Source of the DNA: Candidatus Thorarchaeota archaeon
GTDB lineage: Archaea; Asgardarchaeota; Thorarchaeia; Thorarchaeales; Thorarchaeaceae
DNA length: 64,000 nucleotides
NCBI GenBank assembly: GCA_008080745.1
Contig: SHMX01000003.1
Span: 406,971-470,970 of the forward strand
Direction of reading: 5' to 3'
The notes beneath the pieces were generated by a model that did not search any database, was not told where the DNA came from, and was given only the letters and a program-made list of their open reading frames with translations. Positions within the stretch are counted from its first letter, which is position 1; the number at the start of each line of letters is the position of its first letter. This document shows, in pieces, positions 25,680 to 34,759 of the stretch. The position numbers and the translations under genes are program-made.

Positions 25680-28607
25680 CTACAAGGTTTCTCCTTTATC
25701 TCTCAGACTCTTTTTGTACAGTTCTAGACCAACAATGGTTGGGGCTGCAAATAGAATACATATGAGCCAATCCATCCAGCTCAAAGGTATGAAGTAAAAG
25801 TGCAGTCCAAATGGAGCAAGTATGGCTTGTGCGATTGGAACATACATGAGTAATAGATGAGCTAGATAGATGAGTCCAAGCAATATGACATAGCGAATGA
25901 TTCCAGGTTCCAGAATTCCCTTTGTAACTGGCATATTGATTCTTCTGATTAGAAGAACGAGAGAGCTCTCCAGTAGCAAAATGACAGTCAGTAACATGGT
26001 CCGAGCCTTTGCAAATGGGTCGATTTCCATAAATGGTTGATTATTGATTGGATTTATCGCTTCGTGATAGAAACCACCATAATTGTCAATATTCATTGGA
26101 ATAATTTGCCAAAGTGTCATGGTAAATAATGCAGCTGCACCAATAACCATTAGAACAACGTTCAATGTCATAAATTTAGCTATCGGGCGAGTAATGATCT
26201 CTTGGCTATCACGCGGTTTCTCTTCCATGGCTCGTGGTGATGTCTTATCAAAGACCAATGCCAAACCAGGGAAGGAATGGGTGGTAACGACAAGATACAG
26301 GCTCTGCCATTGAGAGAGAAAGTTAATGATGTCCGGCATCAGGAACATAGCACCGAAGAAGATAATACTCTCAAACAGATTAATAGCGATATAGAAGTAT
26401 ATCATCATTCTAATTTTATTGAAAAGTCCTCGGCCTTGATGAACACCAGTCACAATTGATGCAAAACTATCATCGGTAATAACCAGGTCAGCAGCTTCCT
26501 TAGCAACATCTGTACCAGTTATACCCATGGCAATTCCTGCATCACTCATGGCCAAGGCAAGAGCGTCATTTACTCCATCACCAGTCATTGCAACAACTTT
26601 TCCATCGTCTTGGTATCGTTCTACAATGACCTGTTTGTGTTCAGGGTTAACTCTAGCAAAAACATTGACACGGAGGAAATTATCATTACTAAGAGATTCT
26701 ATCTCTCCTCCTTCAATAGCTAAAGAGTCCGGTCCGTAGATGTTGAGATTACGAGCAATTGTTTTTGCTGTGGCTGCTGCGTCCCCTGTAATCATAATAA
26801 CATTGATACCAGCACTGTGACAGGCGTTTACAGCCTCTTTTACACCATCACGTGGTGGATCAACAATACAAGTAAAACCAAGATATACAAGATTGGATTC
26901 AACATCATCACGGTTTGTATCACTGCTGGCAGAGTTCATCTCCTTCTTAGCAAGAGAAATAACTCGATATCCCTCTTCAGCATATTTGGTTGTAATTTCT
27001 CTGATTTTTTCAATATCTGCCTGAGACATTTTTCGTTCGTTAGCGTTCCCTCCAATTTTGGTGCATCTTGGCAGCAAGACTTCGGTCGCACCCTTAACAA
27101 ATGCGACATATTTGCCATCTGCCTCACACACTTTGGACATACGTTTGAGTTCTGATTCGAACGGATACTCCGCAATGATTTTGTATTTCTCTTTTACCTC
27201 AGCTTCGTCAATTCCGCTTTTTCTGAAAAAGGTGAGTAGTGCAGCGTCCGTTGGATCTCCAAGGGGCTTCCAATCGATTCCTTGACCAGGTAGTTCCTTC
27301 TTTACTATCTCAGCATCATTATTGACACCCGCACATAATAGCATCTGATAGAGGCCTTTCCAAGCATATACATCACTTACAAGTACTGAGTCTGCTTCGC
27401 TAGGATTTTTCATGAATGATTCATCTTTCATCCTATACAATTCACCTTCAGGGACGTATCCTGCACCAGATATTGTATAGAGATTTTCAGAATCCCAAGC
27501 GATGGTGACGGTCATTTGATTCCGGGTCATGGTACCCGTCTTATCACTACAAATAATGCTTACACGACCTAAACTCTCAACAGCTGAGAGATCACGAATA
27601 ATGACTCCTTTCTTAGCCATTGCAAGCACTCCAGTAAGAAGAACAATGGTGGTAAGCAAAGGAATATTGATGGGCATGATAGTCATAGCTTTTGTAATCC
27701 CAGATGTCAATGCTGCAGTCAATGATGGTGCTTCAAGTCCGGGATATATGAAAGGTGCAATAATCAAGACCCATAGCACTGATGTAGCCATTAAGCCAAT
27801 CGAGGCAATTCCCAAAAATTTCGCTAGAAGGTTTACCTTCTTCCGTAATGGAATATCACCTGTGTTCAATGACTCTAGAGTACCTTGGATTTTACCAATC
27901 TCTGTATGCCCACCGGTTGTGGTTGCGACTGCTTTTGCAGTACCAGTAGCTACATAGGTGCCAAAGAAGACCATATTGCGCATATCAGTAAGAGGGACAT
28001 CCTCTGATACTTTTACATCGCTATTTTTGGTAACAGGAACACTTTCTCCTGTTAGAGAAGCCTCATTTGCTGTGAAATTAGAACATTGAATAATTCTTCC
28101 ATCAACAGGAATCTTATCACCCTGCTCTAAAATGAGAATATCACCAGGGACAATTTCATGTGGTTCAATCTTCATCTGATGCCCGTCACGGATGACTCTC
28201 GATTCGCCTGCAGAAAGTTTCTCCAACGCCTCAAGTTTCTTTTGTGCTCGAAATTGTTGAAAGATTGCAACAATGCAGTTGACTCCAACGACAGCCAGCC
28301 ATACAGCTGCTTGAGCAAGCTGATTGCTTTCAGTTGGTGGAGCTGTAACAGCGAGGATAATCAAAGCTATAGAGCTTAAAAGATAGATATTGATAAGCCA
28401 ATTCAGAATTGGAGCAAGGTACACCTTCCAAAAAGATCCCTTAATTTTAGGAATGATATTTGGACCATACTCTTTTTGCCGGTCCTTCACTTGTTGTGCA
28501 GAGAGTCCAGTATTAGGATCGGTGTCTAATTTTCGAAAAGTTTCATCGAGACTAAGAGCATGGAATTCTTCGCCATGACTGTTGGTGGATTTTTCCTCAG
28601 TAATCAT
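25680..28607 (-). CDS. P-type (P2-like) cation-transporting ATPase
   Basis: 975 residues, ten spans. It has the N-terminal cation-ATPase domain, the actuator LTGES, the phosphorylation motif CSDKTGTMT (D about 354), the nucleotide domain, and MTGDGVNDALAL. The fold order is that of calcium or proton pumps. Span four has PINIP where SERCA-type pumps have PEGLP, so the glutamate that binds calcium is absent and the ion is uncertain. The ATG at 28607 follows GAGGG at a good distance; an earlier ATG at 28646 is weaker. It is the first gene of an operon with the winged-helix protein. Confidence 0.92.
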   Translation of the reverse strand: MITEEKSTNSHGEEFHALSLDETFRKLDTDPNTGLSAQQVKDRQKEYGPNIIPKIKGSFWKVYLAPILNWLINIYLLSSIALIILAVTAPPTESNQLAQAAVWLAVVGVNCIVAIFQQFRAQKKLEALEKLSAGESRVIRDGHQMKIEPHEIVPGDILILEQGDKIPVDGRIIQCSNFTANEASLTGESVPVTKNSDVKVSEDVPLTDMRNMVFFGTYVATGTAKAVATTTGGHTEIGKIQGTLESLNTGDIPLRKKVNLLAKFLGIASIGLMATSVLWVLIIAPFIYPGLEAPSLTAALTSGITKAMTIMPINIPLLTTIVLLTGVLAMAKKGVIIRDLSAVESLGRVSIICSDKTGTMTRNQMTVTIAWDSENLYTISGAGYVPEGELYRMKDESFMKNPSEADSVLVSDVYAWKGLYQMLLCAGVNNDAEIVKKELPGQGIDWKPLGDPTDAALLTFFRKSGIDEAEVKEKYKIIAEYPFESELKRMSKVCEADGKYVAFVKGATEVLLPRCTKIGGNANERKMSQADIEKIREITTKYAEEGYRVISLAKKEMNSASSDTNRDDVESNLVYLGFTCIVDPPRDGVKEAVNACHSAGINVIMITGDAAATAKTIARNLNIYGPDSLAIEGGEIESLSNDNFLRVNVFARVNPEHKQVIVERYQDDGKVVAMTGDGVNDALALAMSDAGIAMGITGTDVAKEAADLVITDDSFASIVTGVHQGRGLFNKIRMMIYFYIAINLFESIIFFGAMFLMPDIINFLSQWQSLYLVVTTHSFPGLALVFDKTSPRAMEEKPRDSQEIITRPIAKFMTLNVVLMVIGAAALFTMTLWQIIPMNIDNYGGFYHEAINPINNQPFMEIDPFAKARTMLLTVILLLESSLVLLIRRINMPVTKGILEPGIIRYVILLGLIYLAHLLLMYVPIAQAILAPFGLHFYFIPLSWMDWLICILFAAPTIVGLELYKKSLRDKGETL

Positions 28608-28790
28608 CGCTGTCCCTCTTGGAGTGTGAATATTGGATATAATCACAGCAGATAAATGAAATTGTAATCAACTGATAAGTGTGCATTTCGTATCCGATAG
28701 AGAATGCTGCACCTTTTGAGTCTTTTCAGCTTGTTTCGATAAGTTCATGTAAGTTCTTTACCTGAGTGTTTCAAGATTGAGGTAAAACCA

Positions 28791-30758
28791 ATGTCAAATT
28801 ATTGGGATTATGAACAACCAATTGCACATTCTTCTTCGACAAGTGGAAAAAAAATAGCTGGTGCATTGATTATTGTAATGTTAGTACTGTCCACAGGAAT
28901 TGTAGTCCTGCTAGGTATGTTTGAAGGGTTTCAATTCACCAGAGAGTCAGATGTGAGAGTTGCTGTGCTTGATACTGGAATTGATGCAGATTTCACAATG
29001 CAGAGTTCAATTGTTGCAGAAAAGAGTTTCATAAACCCAGAAAATGGATACTCATATACTGATACAACAACAGATGATAGCAATCCTGAAGGTTCGCCTC
29101 ATGGAACAATTGTTGCAAAAGCAGTTCTAGAAGAATTCCCAGCCGCAAAAATCCTCAATGGAAAAATAATGAATAACGAAGGAACTGCTACGACATTGGG
29201 AGTTATTGCAGGGATAAAGTGGGCAATCGAGCAAAATTGCAGCGTAATTAATCTGAGTCTAGGCTCTAGTCCCTCGTATAATGATAGCTTGGAAGAAACT
29301 ATCAATTGGGCATTTAATCAGGGTATAGTTATTGTAGCATCAGGAGGTAACGAGGGTGAAGAGGGTCTTAGCGGAACAAGTATTTCTTCTCCAAGTGTGT
29401 TTGAAAGATGTGTTTCCGTTGCGGGCATGGATAGAGATGGCACCCCAGCCGGTTTTACCAGCCATGGTCCAACTGGTTCGTTCTATATGAAACCCGATAT
29501 TGCTGCCCCAGGATATGTTCAGTCAGGCTCATACATTTATTTCGGAACAAGTTTTGCATCTCCCAGAGTTGCAGGCGGTGTTGCGGATATTATCGATTAT
29601 TGTATCAACAATGAGATAGATTATTCACCGGGAATGATCATTGCTGCTCTATTAGAAGGAGCAAGACAATTAGAATATCCAGAGTACATTGTTGGAGCAG
29701 GAGCAATGAGTATTGCTCAGTCAAAACTGTTAATCTCGGATGCCAATGATGGGACCGGAATTCCAAACATTGCTTACGCACATCCTAGTTATTTGCCAAT
29801 TGAATATGAGAAATTATTCTATGGAGACAGGTATCAGTTCAAGATTCATCTCTTCTGTGGAGGGGTAGGAACATTTGATGTGGATGTATACAGTACAACT
29901 CCTGAAGTGTTTGATATCACCGAAACTGTGAACATCAATCAATCAACACTTGTAGATCTAATGATTGAGGCCCCTAGCTCAGGAAACCCTGAGATTGATG
30001 CAAATATCGGATTTTGGTCTTCTGATTTAGGAATGGCTAATTTATCCATTAGTTTCTCGTTAACAGACCCGGTTGCAAGAGTTGCCTTCGATAATACACA
30101 TACAACATGGGATATCGACACAAAATACGGCCAATTCAGAGAATTCTACAAAAAATTGGTAGGAAATTCAATATCAGTTGAACATATCACTGACAGAGCA
30201 GACATCACTCTGAGTAACTTTAATCGATACGATGGCATCATAATGTTAGACCCATGTGCATGGGATGTAGACGATTCAGATGCCACAAGCCGCTTTTTGT
30301 TCTCCATACCTTTCACACCAGACGAGATTCAAGTATATCAGGACTACTATGAGAATGGTGGCGGGTTATTCATTTCTGCTTTATCAAACGAAAGTTTGGA
30401 TATTTCAAGCCTCAATGACTTTCTGGATTGGGCAGGATTGGAACTAGCTAGCGATAAACTCCCAGGAGCAGATGCTGTTGCAGAGGTGTCAAATCTGGCG
30501 AATCATGATATAACAGATGGAGTAGACTCCTTCGATTTTGTGGGTGCACCATTTTCAGCATCAGGAACTGCAACCGTACTAGCAACCCTGCAGAGCAGAG
30601 CAGTCCTAGTGAGTAACACACATTCCTCAGGTGGAAGGATGGTGGTTACAGGTACCAATTTCTTCATTGATAATTGGGGAATGTTGGGAGAATATAATTC
30701 GAATGATAATGATATTTTAGCTCTACAAGTGATTCAATGGATAACGGGACTAATTTAG
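28791..30758 (+). CDS. Membrane-anchored subtilisin-like protease with GATase/ThuA-like C-terminal domain
   Basis: 655 residues. A signal anchor (about 20-43) precedes an S8 peptidase (about 55-320) with the triad D61 (DTGID), H104 (HGT) and S254 (GTSFASP), and the oxyanion asparagine near 187 (SGGNEG). A linker of beta strands (about 335-425) follows. The last 230 residues show strand-helix alternation with YDGIIMLDPC, YYENGGGLFISALS and RMVVTGTNFF, which suggests a type-1 glutamine amidotransferase or ThuA-like fold without an obvious active site. No propeptide is evident. The start follows GAGGT. Confidence 0.88.
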   Translation: MSNYWDYEQPIAHSSSTSGKKIAGALIIVMLVLSTGIVVLLGMFEGFQFTRESDVRVAVLDTGIDADFTMQSSIVAEKSFINPENGYSYTDTTTDDSNPEGSPHGTIVAKAVLEEFPAAKILNGKIMNNEGTATTLGVIAGIKWAIEQNCSVINLSLGSSPSYNDSLEETINWAFNQGIVIVASGGNEGEEGLSGTSISSPSVFERCVSVAGMDRDGTPAGFTSHGPTGSFYMKPDIAAPGYVQSGSYIYFGTSFASPRVAGGVADIIDYCINNEIDYSPGMIIAALLEGARQLEYPEYIVGAGAMSIAQSKLLISDANDGTGIPNIAYAHPSYLPIEYEKLFYGDRYQFKIHLFCGGVGTFDVDVYSTTPEVFDITETVNINQSTLVDLMIEAPSSGNPEIDANIGFWSSDLGMANLSISFSLTDPVARVAFDNTHTTWDIDTKYGQFREFYKKLVGNSISVEHITDRADITLSNFNRYDGIIMLDPCAWDVDDSDATSRFLFSIPFTPDEIQVYQDYYENGGGLFISALSNESLDISSLNDFLDWAGLELASDKLPGADAVAEVSNLANHDITDGVDSFDFVGAPFSASGTATVLATLQSRAVLVSNTHSSGGRMVVTGTNFFIDNWGMLGEYNSNDNDILALQVIQWITGLI

Positions 30759-30808
30759 TATAAAAGAATCAAGGTGTACCCGATAACACTATCCTTGCGC
30801 ACAGTCGG

Positions 30809-30821
30809 TACTTTAAAAAGG
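30809..30821 (+). promoter_or_regulatory. Candidate TATA box between subtilase and MFS genes
   Basis: TACTTTAAAAAGG is close to the archaeal TATA consensus. A transcript from it would start near 30840. That is 155 bases before the MFS start, so the product is either a long leader or a separate small RNA. Confidence 0.4.
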
Positions 30822-30839
30822 TAGTTTCCTTGTAAAACA

Positions 30840-30910
30840 TACAATCAAATTACCGAGTCGAAATCGGCATTGCTGACAGTAGGAGTATTTTACTTCGATT
30901 GTCAGCTTCA
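30840..30910 (+). ncRNA. Candidate small structured RNA or structured leader
   Basis: This stretch follows a TATA-like box. It holds a short hairpin (CCGA...TCGG at 30853-30867) and a longer one at 30872-30906: GCTGACA pairs with TGTCAGC, and inside it GGAGT pairs with ACTTC around ATTTT. A T-rich run follows. No known RNA family was recognised, and it could simply be the subtilase terminator or the MFS leader. Confidence 0.25.
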
Positions 30911-30997
30911 TATATTCTAATTCTTAGTATCAATCATCACATTTAACACTGGCTTCAAGTGACCTGTGATTCATAACCCAAAGAGTGGTTTTTTCCA

Positions 30998-32230
30998 GTG
31001 GCAAGAATTACAAAAGCATCTTATGCAGTTCTTGTAGCATGTACTGCTGCTCATCTCTTGAATCACATGTATACAGGTGCACTATCACCATTTCTACCTC
31101 TGATCCGTGATGAGCTGACTCTCAACTATACAGAAGTGGGTATTGTAACTAGTGCTGCAATCATCACTATGACCATATCACACCTTCTCGTGGGATTTTT
31201 GGGAGATAGAGGATGGAGAGATATTTTCATTCCATCAAGTGTAATTCTAGCATCCCTAGTCATACTATTAACCAGCTTTGCTAACACATTCATCTTCATC
31301 ACAGTATGTATGCTGTTGTTAGGGGTTGGAGCTTCGGGATATCATCCTAGTGCGTTTCCAGCATTGTCGGAAAAATTTCCCTGTGGGGCTAGAGCAAAGG
31401 CTACTGGTACCCAGGCCATAGGCGGGCTATTGGGAATGGCAATCATTCCAATTCTTGGAGCGGCTCTATTGGTAGTATTTGGTGATTGGAGAGAATCATT
31501 ATTTTTACTTGGTTTGATAGGTGTGGTATCCTTCTTTCCAATTGCAGGGCTTATGAGATACTCCAGTCAAGCTTGTACTGCAGAATTTGATGAGGAGGCG
31601 GAAGAAGACACTCGTCCAGAGGGATGGACGAGAGACTATGGTCTATCGATAGTTTCCATGGGTCTCCGGGGGATGCCTTTCAGATGCACCACATTGCTCA
31701 TGCCATTATATTTGGTTGAATCATACTCATATGAGCCAGTCTGGGCAGGTTCACTCACAACTATCATGCTTGTTGCAGGATTAGCAGGAGAAACCGTTTC
31801 AGCTCCATTATCCGATCGGGTTGGACGTCGTGTTCCATTTCTTATCCTTTCAGCAGGAGTAACTACCCTTTGTCTTGGTTTTCTCTACTTTCGACTTGAA
31901 CCAATTATGCTTCTTATCGTATTGATGGGAATTGGTTTCTTCTTCTTCCTTGGAGTTCCACCAAATACAGCATATCTCACAGAGGTTACTCCTCGAAATG
32001 CACAGGGACTTGCCTTCGGTTTCTTATTCTCAGTTGGAGCTCTTCCCGGTGCAATAGCACCAATTATTTTTGGAGCTATTGGAGATCTATATGGAATAGA
32101 TGCATCAATTCTGTTTTTGGTCCTGACCGCTGCACTTGCAACAATTGTTTCTCTATTTCTTAGAGATACGAAGACAGTGAAAAGAAGTGAAACTTTGGTT
32201 TGCACAGAAAGAACCACGACACCCATCTGA
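30998..32230 (+). CDS. Major facilitator superfamily transporter
   Basis: 410 residues with twelve likely spans split by a charged central loop (about 193-215, EFDEEAEEDTRPEG). The family motif between spans two and three is visible as GFLGDRGWRDIF, and its repeat in the second half as APLSDRVGRRVPF. The GYHPSAFPAL segment in span four recalls the fosmidomycin-resistance and sugar-acid branches, but the substrate cannot be told. Start is GTG; no strong ribosome binding site lies before it. Flanked by unrelated genes. Confidence 0.9.
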   Translation: MARITKASYAVLVACTAAHLLNHMYTGALSPFLPLIRDELTLNYTEVGIVTSAAIITMTISHLLVGFLGDRGWRDIFIPSSVILASLVILLTSFANTFIFITVCMLLLGVGASGYHPSAFPALSEKFPCGARAKATGTQAIGGLLGMAIIPILGAALLVVFGDWRESLFLLGLIGVVSFFPIAGLMRYSSQACTAEFDEEAEEDTRPEGWTRDYGLSIVSMGLRGMPFRCTTLLMPLYLVESYSYEPVWAGSLTTIMLVAGLAGETVSAPLSDRVGRRVPFLILSAGVTTLCLGFLYFRLEPIMLLIVLMGIGFFFFLGVPPNTAYLTEVTPRNAQGLAFGFLFSVGALPGAIAPIIFGAIGDLYGIDASILFLVLTAALATIVSLFLRDTKTVKRSETLVCTERTTTPI

Positions 32231-32371
32231 AATTTTTTCATTTTTTAAAAAAAATTTTCTTTCATTTTTTGAATACAACTGAAGTTTCTTTTTATTCAAA
32301 TTTGTTTCTAGAATACAAACGCGCAAAAAACTTTTTGAAAAGTTCTGCGTCAACAACGGAGATGTTGGGAA

Positions 32372-32581
32372 ATGGCAGAAAAACCCAAGCTAACAAAATC
32401 TGAAAAACTCAAAGAAATGCACAAGGAGTTCAAGACTGGTATTGGCGCATTGGCCAAGGCCAAATTGATCACCAAGGAAGAGAAAGCGGCTAAGATAGCT
32501 GAATACGATCAAGCTTTCAAAGATTTGATTAAAGAAGAAAAGGCAAAAGAAAAAGCCAAGGCGAAAAAAGCCAAGAAATAA
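32372..32581 (+). CDS. Small lysine-rich protein
   Basis: 69 residues, about one third lysine, two helices. The stretch ALAKAKLITKEEKAAKIAEY resembles a SHOCT-type helix pair, and the end is a run of KAKEKAKAKKAKK. It is strongly basic, with no cysteine or tryptophan. A nucleic-acid-binding or nucleoid role is possible; the sequence alone does not prove it. It has its own 140-base AT-rich upstream region and a strong terminator ten bases after the stop, so it is probably a single-gene transcript and perhaps abundant. Confidence 0.65.
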   Translation: MAEKPKLTKSEKLKEMHKEFKTGIGALAKAKLITKEEKAAKIAEYDQAFKDLIKEEKAKEKAKAKKAKK

Positions 32582-32590
32582 TAAAACAAC

Positions 32591-32629
32591 GAGTAGTAGT
32601 AGACTCTACTACTACTTCCTTTTCTTTTT
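32591..32629 (+). terminator. Intrinsic-type terminator of the lysine-rich protein gene
   Basis: AGTAGTAGTAG pairs perfectly with CTACTACTACT around an ACT loop, followed by TCCTTTTCTTTTT. It begins ten bases after the stop codon. Confidence 0.75.
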
Positions 32630-32685
32630 GGTACGATAGTTCACGAATAGATAAAACCATATTATAACTCCATTTTCAAGAATTA

Positions 32686-33546
32686 ATGATTGACTATCAC
32701 ATCCATCCAGACTACTCCTCAGACGCGAGAGGGACTATCGATGATTTTTGTCTTGCTGCGTTGGAGAAGGGTCTGAAAGAAATCTGTTTTACAACACATC
32801 TTGATAGTGATATTAGACGGGATGATGCATTTGTTATGGTGGATGGAGAGAAAACCGATGTCAGGTCAGATGATTGGTTAGTTCATTATGAATCTGCAGT
32901 GCGAGCAGCAGATGAAAAATACAGTAAACAAGGGTTACGTGTGAGACTTGGAGTGGAAGTAGACTACTATCCGAATGTTGAAGAAAATCTACCGGAACAG
33001 TTTTTCAAAACAGATTTTGATGTGATTTTGGGTTCTGTGCATTTGTTTGAAGAATATGCTATATCGGTTGAAAAAGAGTCACTCGAAGTATTTCAAAAAT
33101 ATAGTATGGAAGAGCTAGGGGAGAGATATTACAATTTTCTAATCGATTGTGTTGATACAGGTCGCTTCGATATTCTGGCCCATATAGATCTGTATAGAAG
33201 ATATGGGCAGCAATATTATGGAGAAGAAATCTTAGACCTTTGGAAACCGCATATTGATAGACTCTCAGATACGATGAAATCTAAGAATGTGGCTTTTGAG
33301 GTTAATACATCTTCATGGCGAAAGGGACTAGCTGATCCCATGCCAAACTGCAAGCTCATCCGTGCACTTGTTGAAAGAGGAATCAAAACCATTACTATCG
33401 GTTCTGATGCACATTGGCCAGCAATGATTGGGACAGGAATTCGAAGAGTATACGAGTACCTACAAAATTGTGGAATTGAAAGTATTTCTCTCTTTGAGAA
33501 ACGAAGACCTAGACCAGTTCCGATTAGACCACTAACTACCCAATAA
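32686..33546 (+). CDS. PHP-family phosphatase (histidinol-phosphatase type)
   Basis: 286 residues of the polymerase/histidinol phosphatase fold. Metal ligands can be read in order: DYHIHPDYSSD (H5, H7), TTHLD, GVEVDYY, GSVH, LAHIDL and SDAHWP. The length and the HIHPDYSSDA opening fit HisK-type histidinol-phosphate phosphatase, the eighth step of histidine synthesis. No other his gene is nearby, so related PHP activities remain possible. Its last codons form one arm of a terminator hairpin. Confidence 0.85.
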   Translation: MIDYHIHPDYSSDARGTIDDFCLAALEKGLKEICFTTHLDSDIRRDDAFVMVDGEKTDVRSDDWLVHYESAVRAADEKYSKQGLRVRLGVEVDYYPNVEENLPEQFFKTDFDVILGSVHLFEEYAISVEKESLEVFQKYSMEELGERYYNFLIDCVDTGRFDILAHIDLYRRYGQQYYGEEILDLWKPHIDRLSDTMKSKNVAFEVNTSSWRKGLADPMPNCKLIRALVERGIKTITIGSDAHWPAMIGTGIRRVYEYLQNCGIESISLFEKRRPRPVPIRPLTTQ

Positions 33547-33566
33547 GAGAAATAAGGTAGTTAGTG
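33530..33566 (+). terminator. Hairpin overlapping the stop of the PHP gene
   Basis: CACTAACTACC pairs perfectly over 11 bases with GGTAGTTAGTG across a 15-base loop. The left arm is inside the coding region. The T tail is weak, so it may be an mRNA 3' end stabiliser instead. Confidence 0.45.
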
Positions 33567-33588
33567 TCATATCTGAGCAGGTGGATAT

Positions 33589-34014
33589 ATGAATAACAAA
33601 AAATCATTCATACTCTGCATTGTAGCTGGTGCATTACTCCTACTTGCTAATGCAGTGGGTAGCCTGGGTATCTTCGCACTTCTTGGTCAAGTGTCAACAA
33701 TTCCTGAATTAGAACCAATCGTACCAATTATCACAATGATTCTATGGGTGCTGAATATTATCGCAAACCTCGGTGGTATTGGTGTCATTATTGGAGGATA
33801 CCTATTAACCACTGCAAAAGTTGGGACTGGAAAATTCATCATCGGCATAGCAGCTGGAATGGGATTGATTGGAATGATAATTGGTATCATTCAAATTATC
33901 TATGTGTCGGGCTTTGGTGCCGCTCTGGATTTCTTCGGTGCAGTTTTATATTCAGTTGGTGGATTTGGGGCAATTCTTTCGATAGTAGCTCGCCGAATGG
34001 CATCTACAGAATAG
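33589..34014 (+). CDS. Small membrane protein with four spans
   Basis: 141 residues, almost entirely hydrophobic, with four spans (about 7-30, 45-67, 80-104, 112-134) and many glycines within the helices. There are no charged residues that would suggest transport of ions. I do not recognise the family. It begins 42 bases after the PHP gene, with GAGCAGGTGG as ribosome binding site, and ends in a hairpin. Confidence 0.55.
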   Translation: MNNKKSFILCIVAGALLLLANAVGSLGIFALLGQVSTIPELEPIVPIITMILWVLNIIANLGGIGVIIGGYLLTTAKVGTGKFIIGIAAGMGLIGMIIGIIQIIYVSGFGAALDFFGAVLYSVGGFGAILSIVARRMASTE

Positions 34015-34032
34015 TCAGTTCAAAATGCTTAT

Positions 34033-34055
34033 TGGAGTCATTTCATGTGACTCCA
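34033..34055 (+). terminator. Hairpin between membrane-protein and TPR genes
   Basis: TGGAGTCA pairs with TGACTCCA over 8 bases around TTTCATG. It lies 18 bases after the membrane-protein stop and 11 bases before the TPR start, so it could also affect translation of the TPR gene. There is no good T tail. Confidence 0.35.
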
Positions 34056-34065
34056 TGAGATTATT

Positions 34066-34701
34066 ATGAGCAAAGAGAAAGAATCACGATTAGCTCATGC
34101 AATTGAACTTATCAATGGAAATTCTATTGATCAGGCAATAATCGAGTTGCAGAAATTAGTTAAAGATTATCCGGAATTTCTTGAGGGCTGGTATAATCTT
34201 GGATATTCATTATCAGTAGTGAATAGAAATGAAGCAGCTCTGAAAGCATACGAAGAAGCTCTTTCCATCGACAACCAAATATTCGAGATTTGGTTTAACA
34301 AAGGAACATTACATTATGAGATTCGGGAGTTCAAAAAAGCAATCGAATGTCTAGAGAAAGCAGTTGAGATCAAGGATGACGATGCAGAGGCATGGAATAA
34401 TCTAGGTACTGCATATTCACGGCTGGGAAATGGTGAGAAAGCTATTGAAGCATATACGAGAGCTGTTGCGCTAAGACCGGATTATGCTGAGGCACTCTAT
34501 AACAAAGCTAATGCACACTTTATTGAGGGGCACCATGAACGGGCAGTGGCTTTTGCTGAACTTGCCATGCAACTGAAACCATCGCTCACATCTAAGATTA
34601 AGGAGTGGTTACACATATCAAGAGAGCACCTTGCCGCAGTTGAAGCAGAGAGTGAATTTGAGAAGAAAGCATCAAAGCTCAAAGATGCTATTGAAGAATA
34701 A
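34066..34701 (+). CDS. TPR-repeat protein
   Basis: 211 residues. Four or five canonical tetratricopeptide repeats fill residues 5-165, such as EGWYNLGYSLSVVNRNEAAL, EAWNNLGTAYSRLGNGEKAI and EALYNKANAHFIEGHHERAV. The end is a charged helix. TPR proteins scaffold complexes. The next gene also carries TPR-like helices, but on a membrane anchor, and lies 58 bases on, so the two may act together. Confidence 0.88.
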   Translation: MSKEKESRLAHAIELINGNSIDQAIIELQKLVKDYPEFLEGWYNLGYSLSVVNRNEAALKAYEEALSIDNQIFEIWFNKGTLHYEIREFKKAIECLEKAVEIKDDDAEAWNNLGTAYSRLGNGEKAIEAYTRAVALRPDYAEALYNKANAHFIEGHHERAVAFAELAMQLKPSLTSKIKEWLHISREHLAAVEAESEFEKKASKLKDAIEE

Positions 34702-34759
34702 AATCACGCGATTCAGCAAACCTAAAAGAGAAAGATGCACAGAAAAATAAGTGGTCACA

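Noticed and set aside
27529-27957. 142-codon frame on the plus strand within the P-type ATPase gene
   Set aside because: Antisense to conserved membrane spans and the phosphorylation site; the hydrophobic look is a mirror of these spans.
32153-32371. Frames on both strands in the AT-rich stretch between MFS and the lysine-rich gene
   Set aside because: Low-complexity A/T runs create open frames. The stretch is better explained as 3' end and promoter region.
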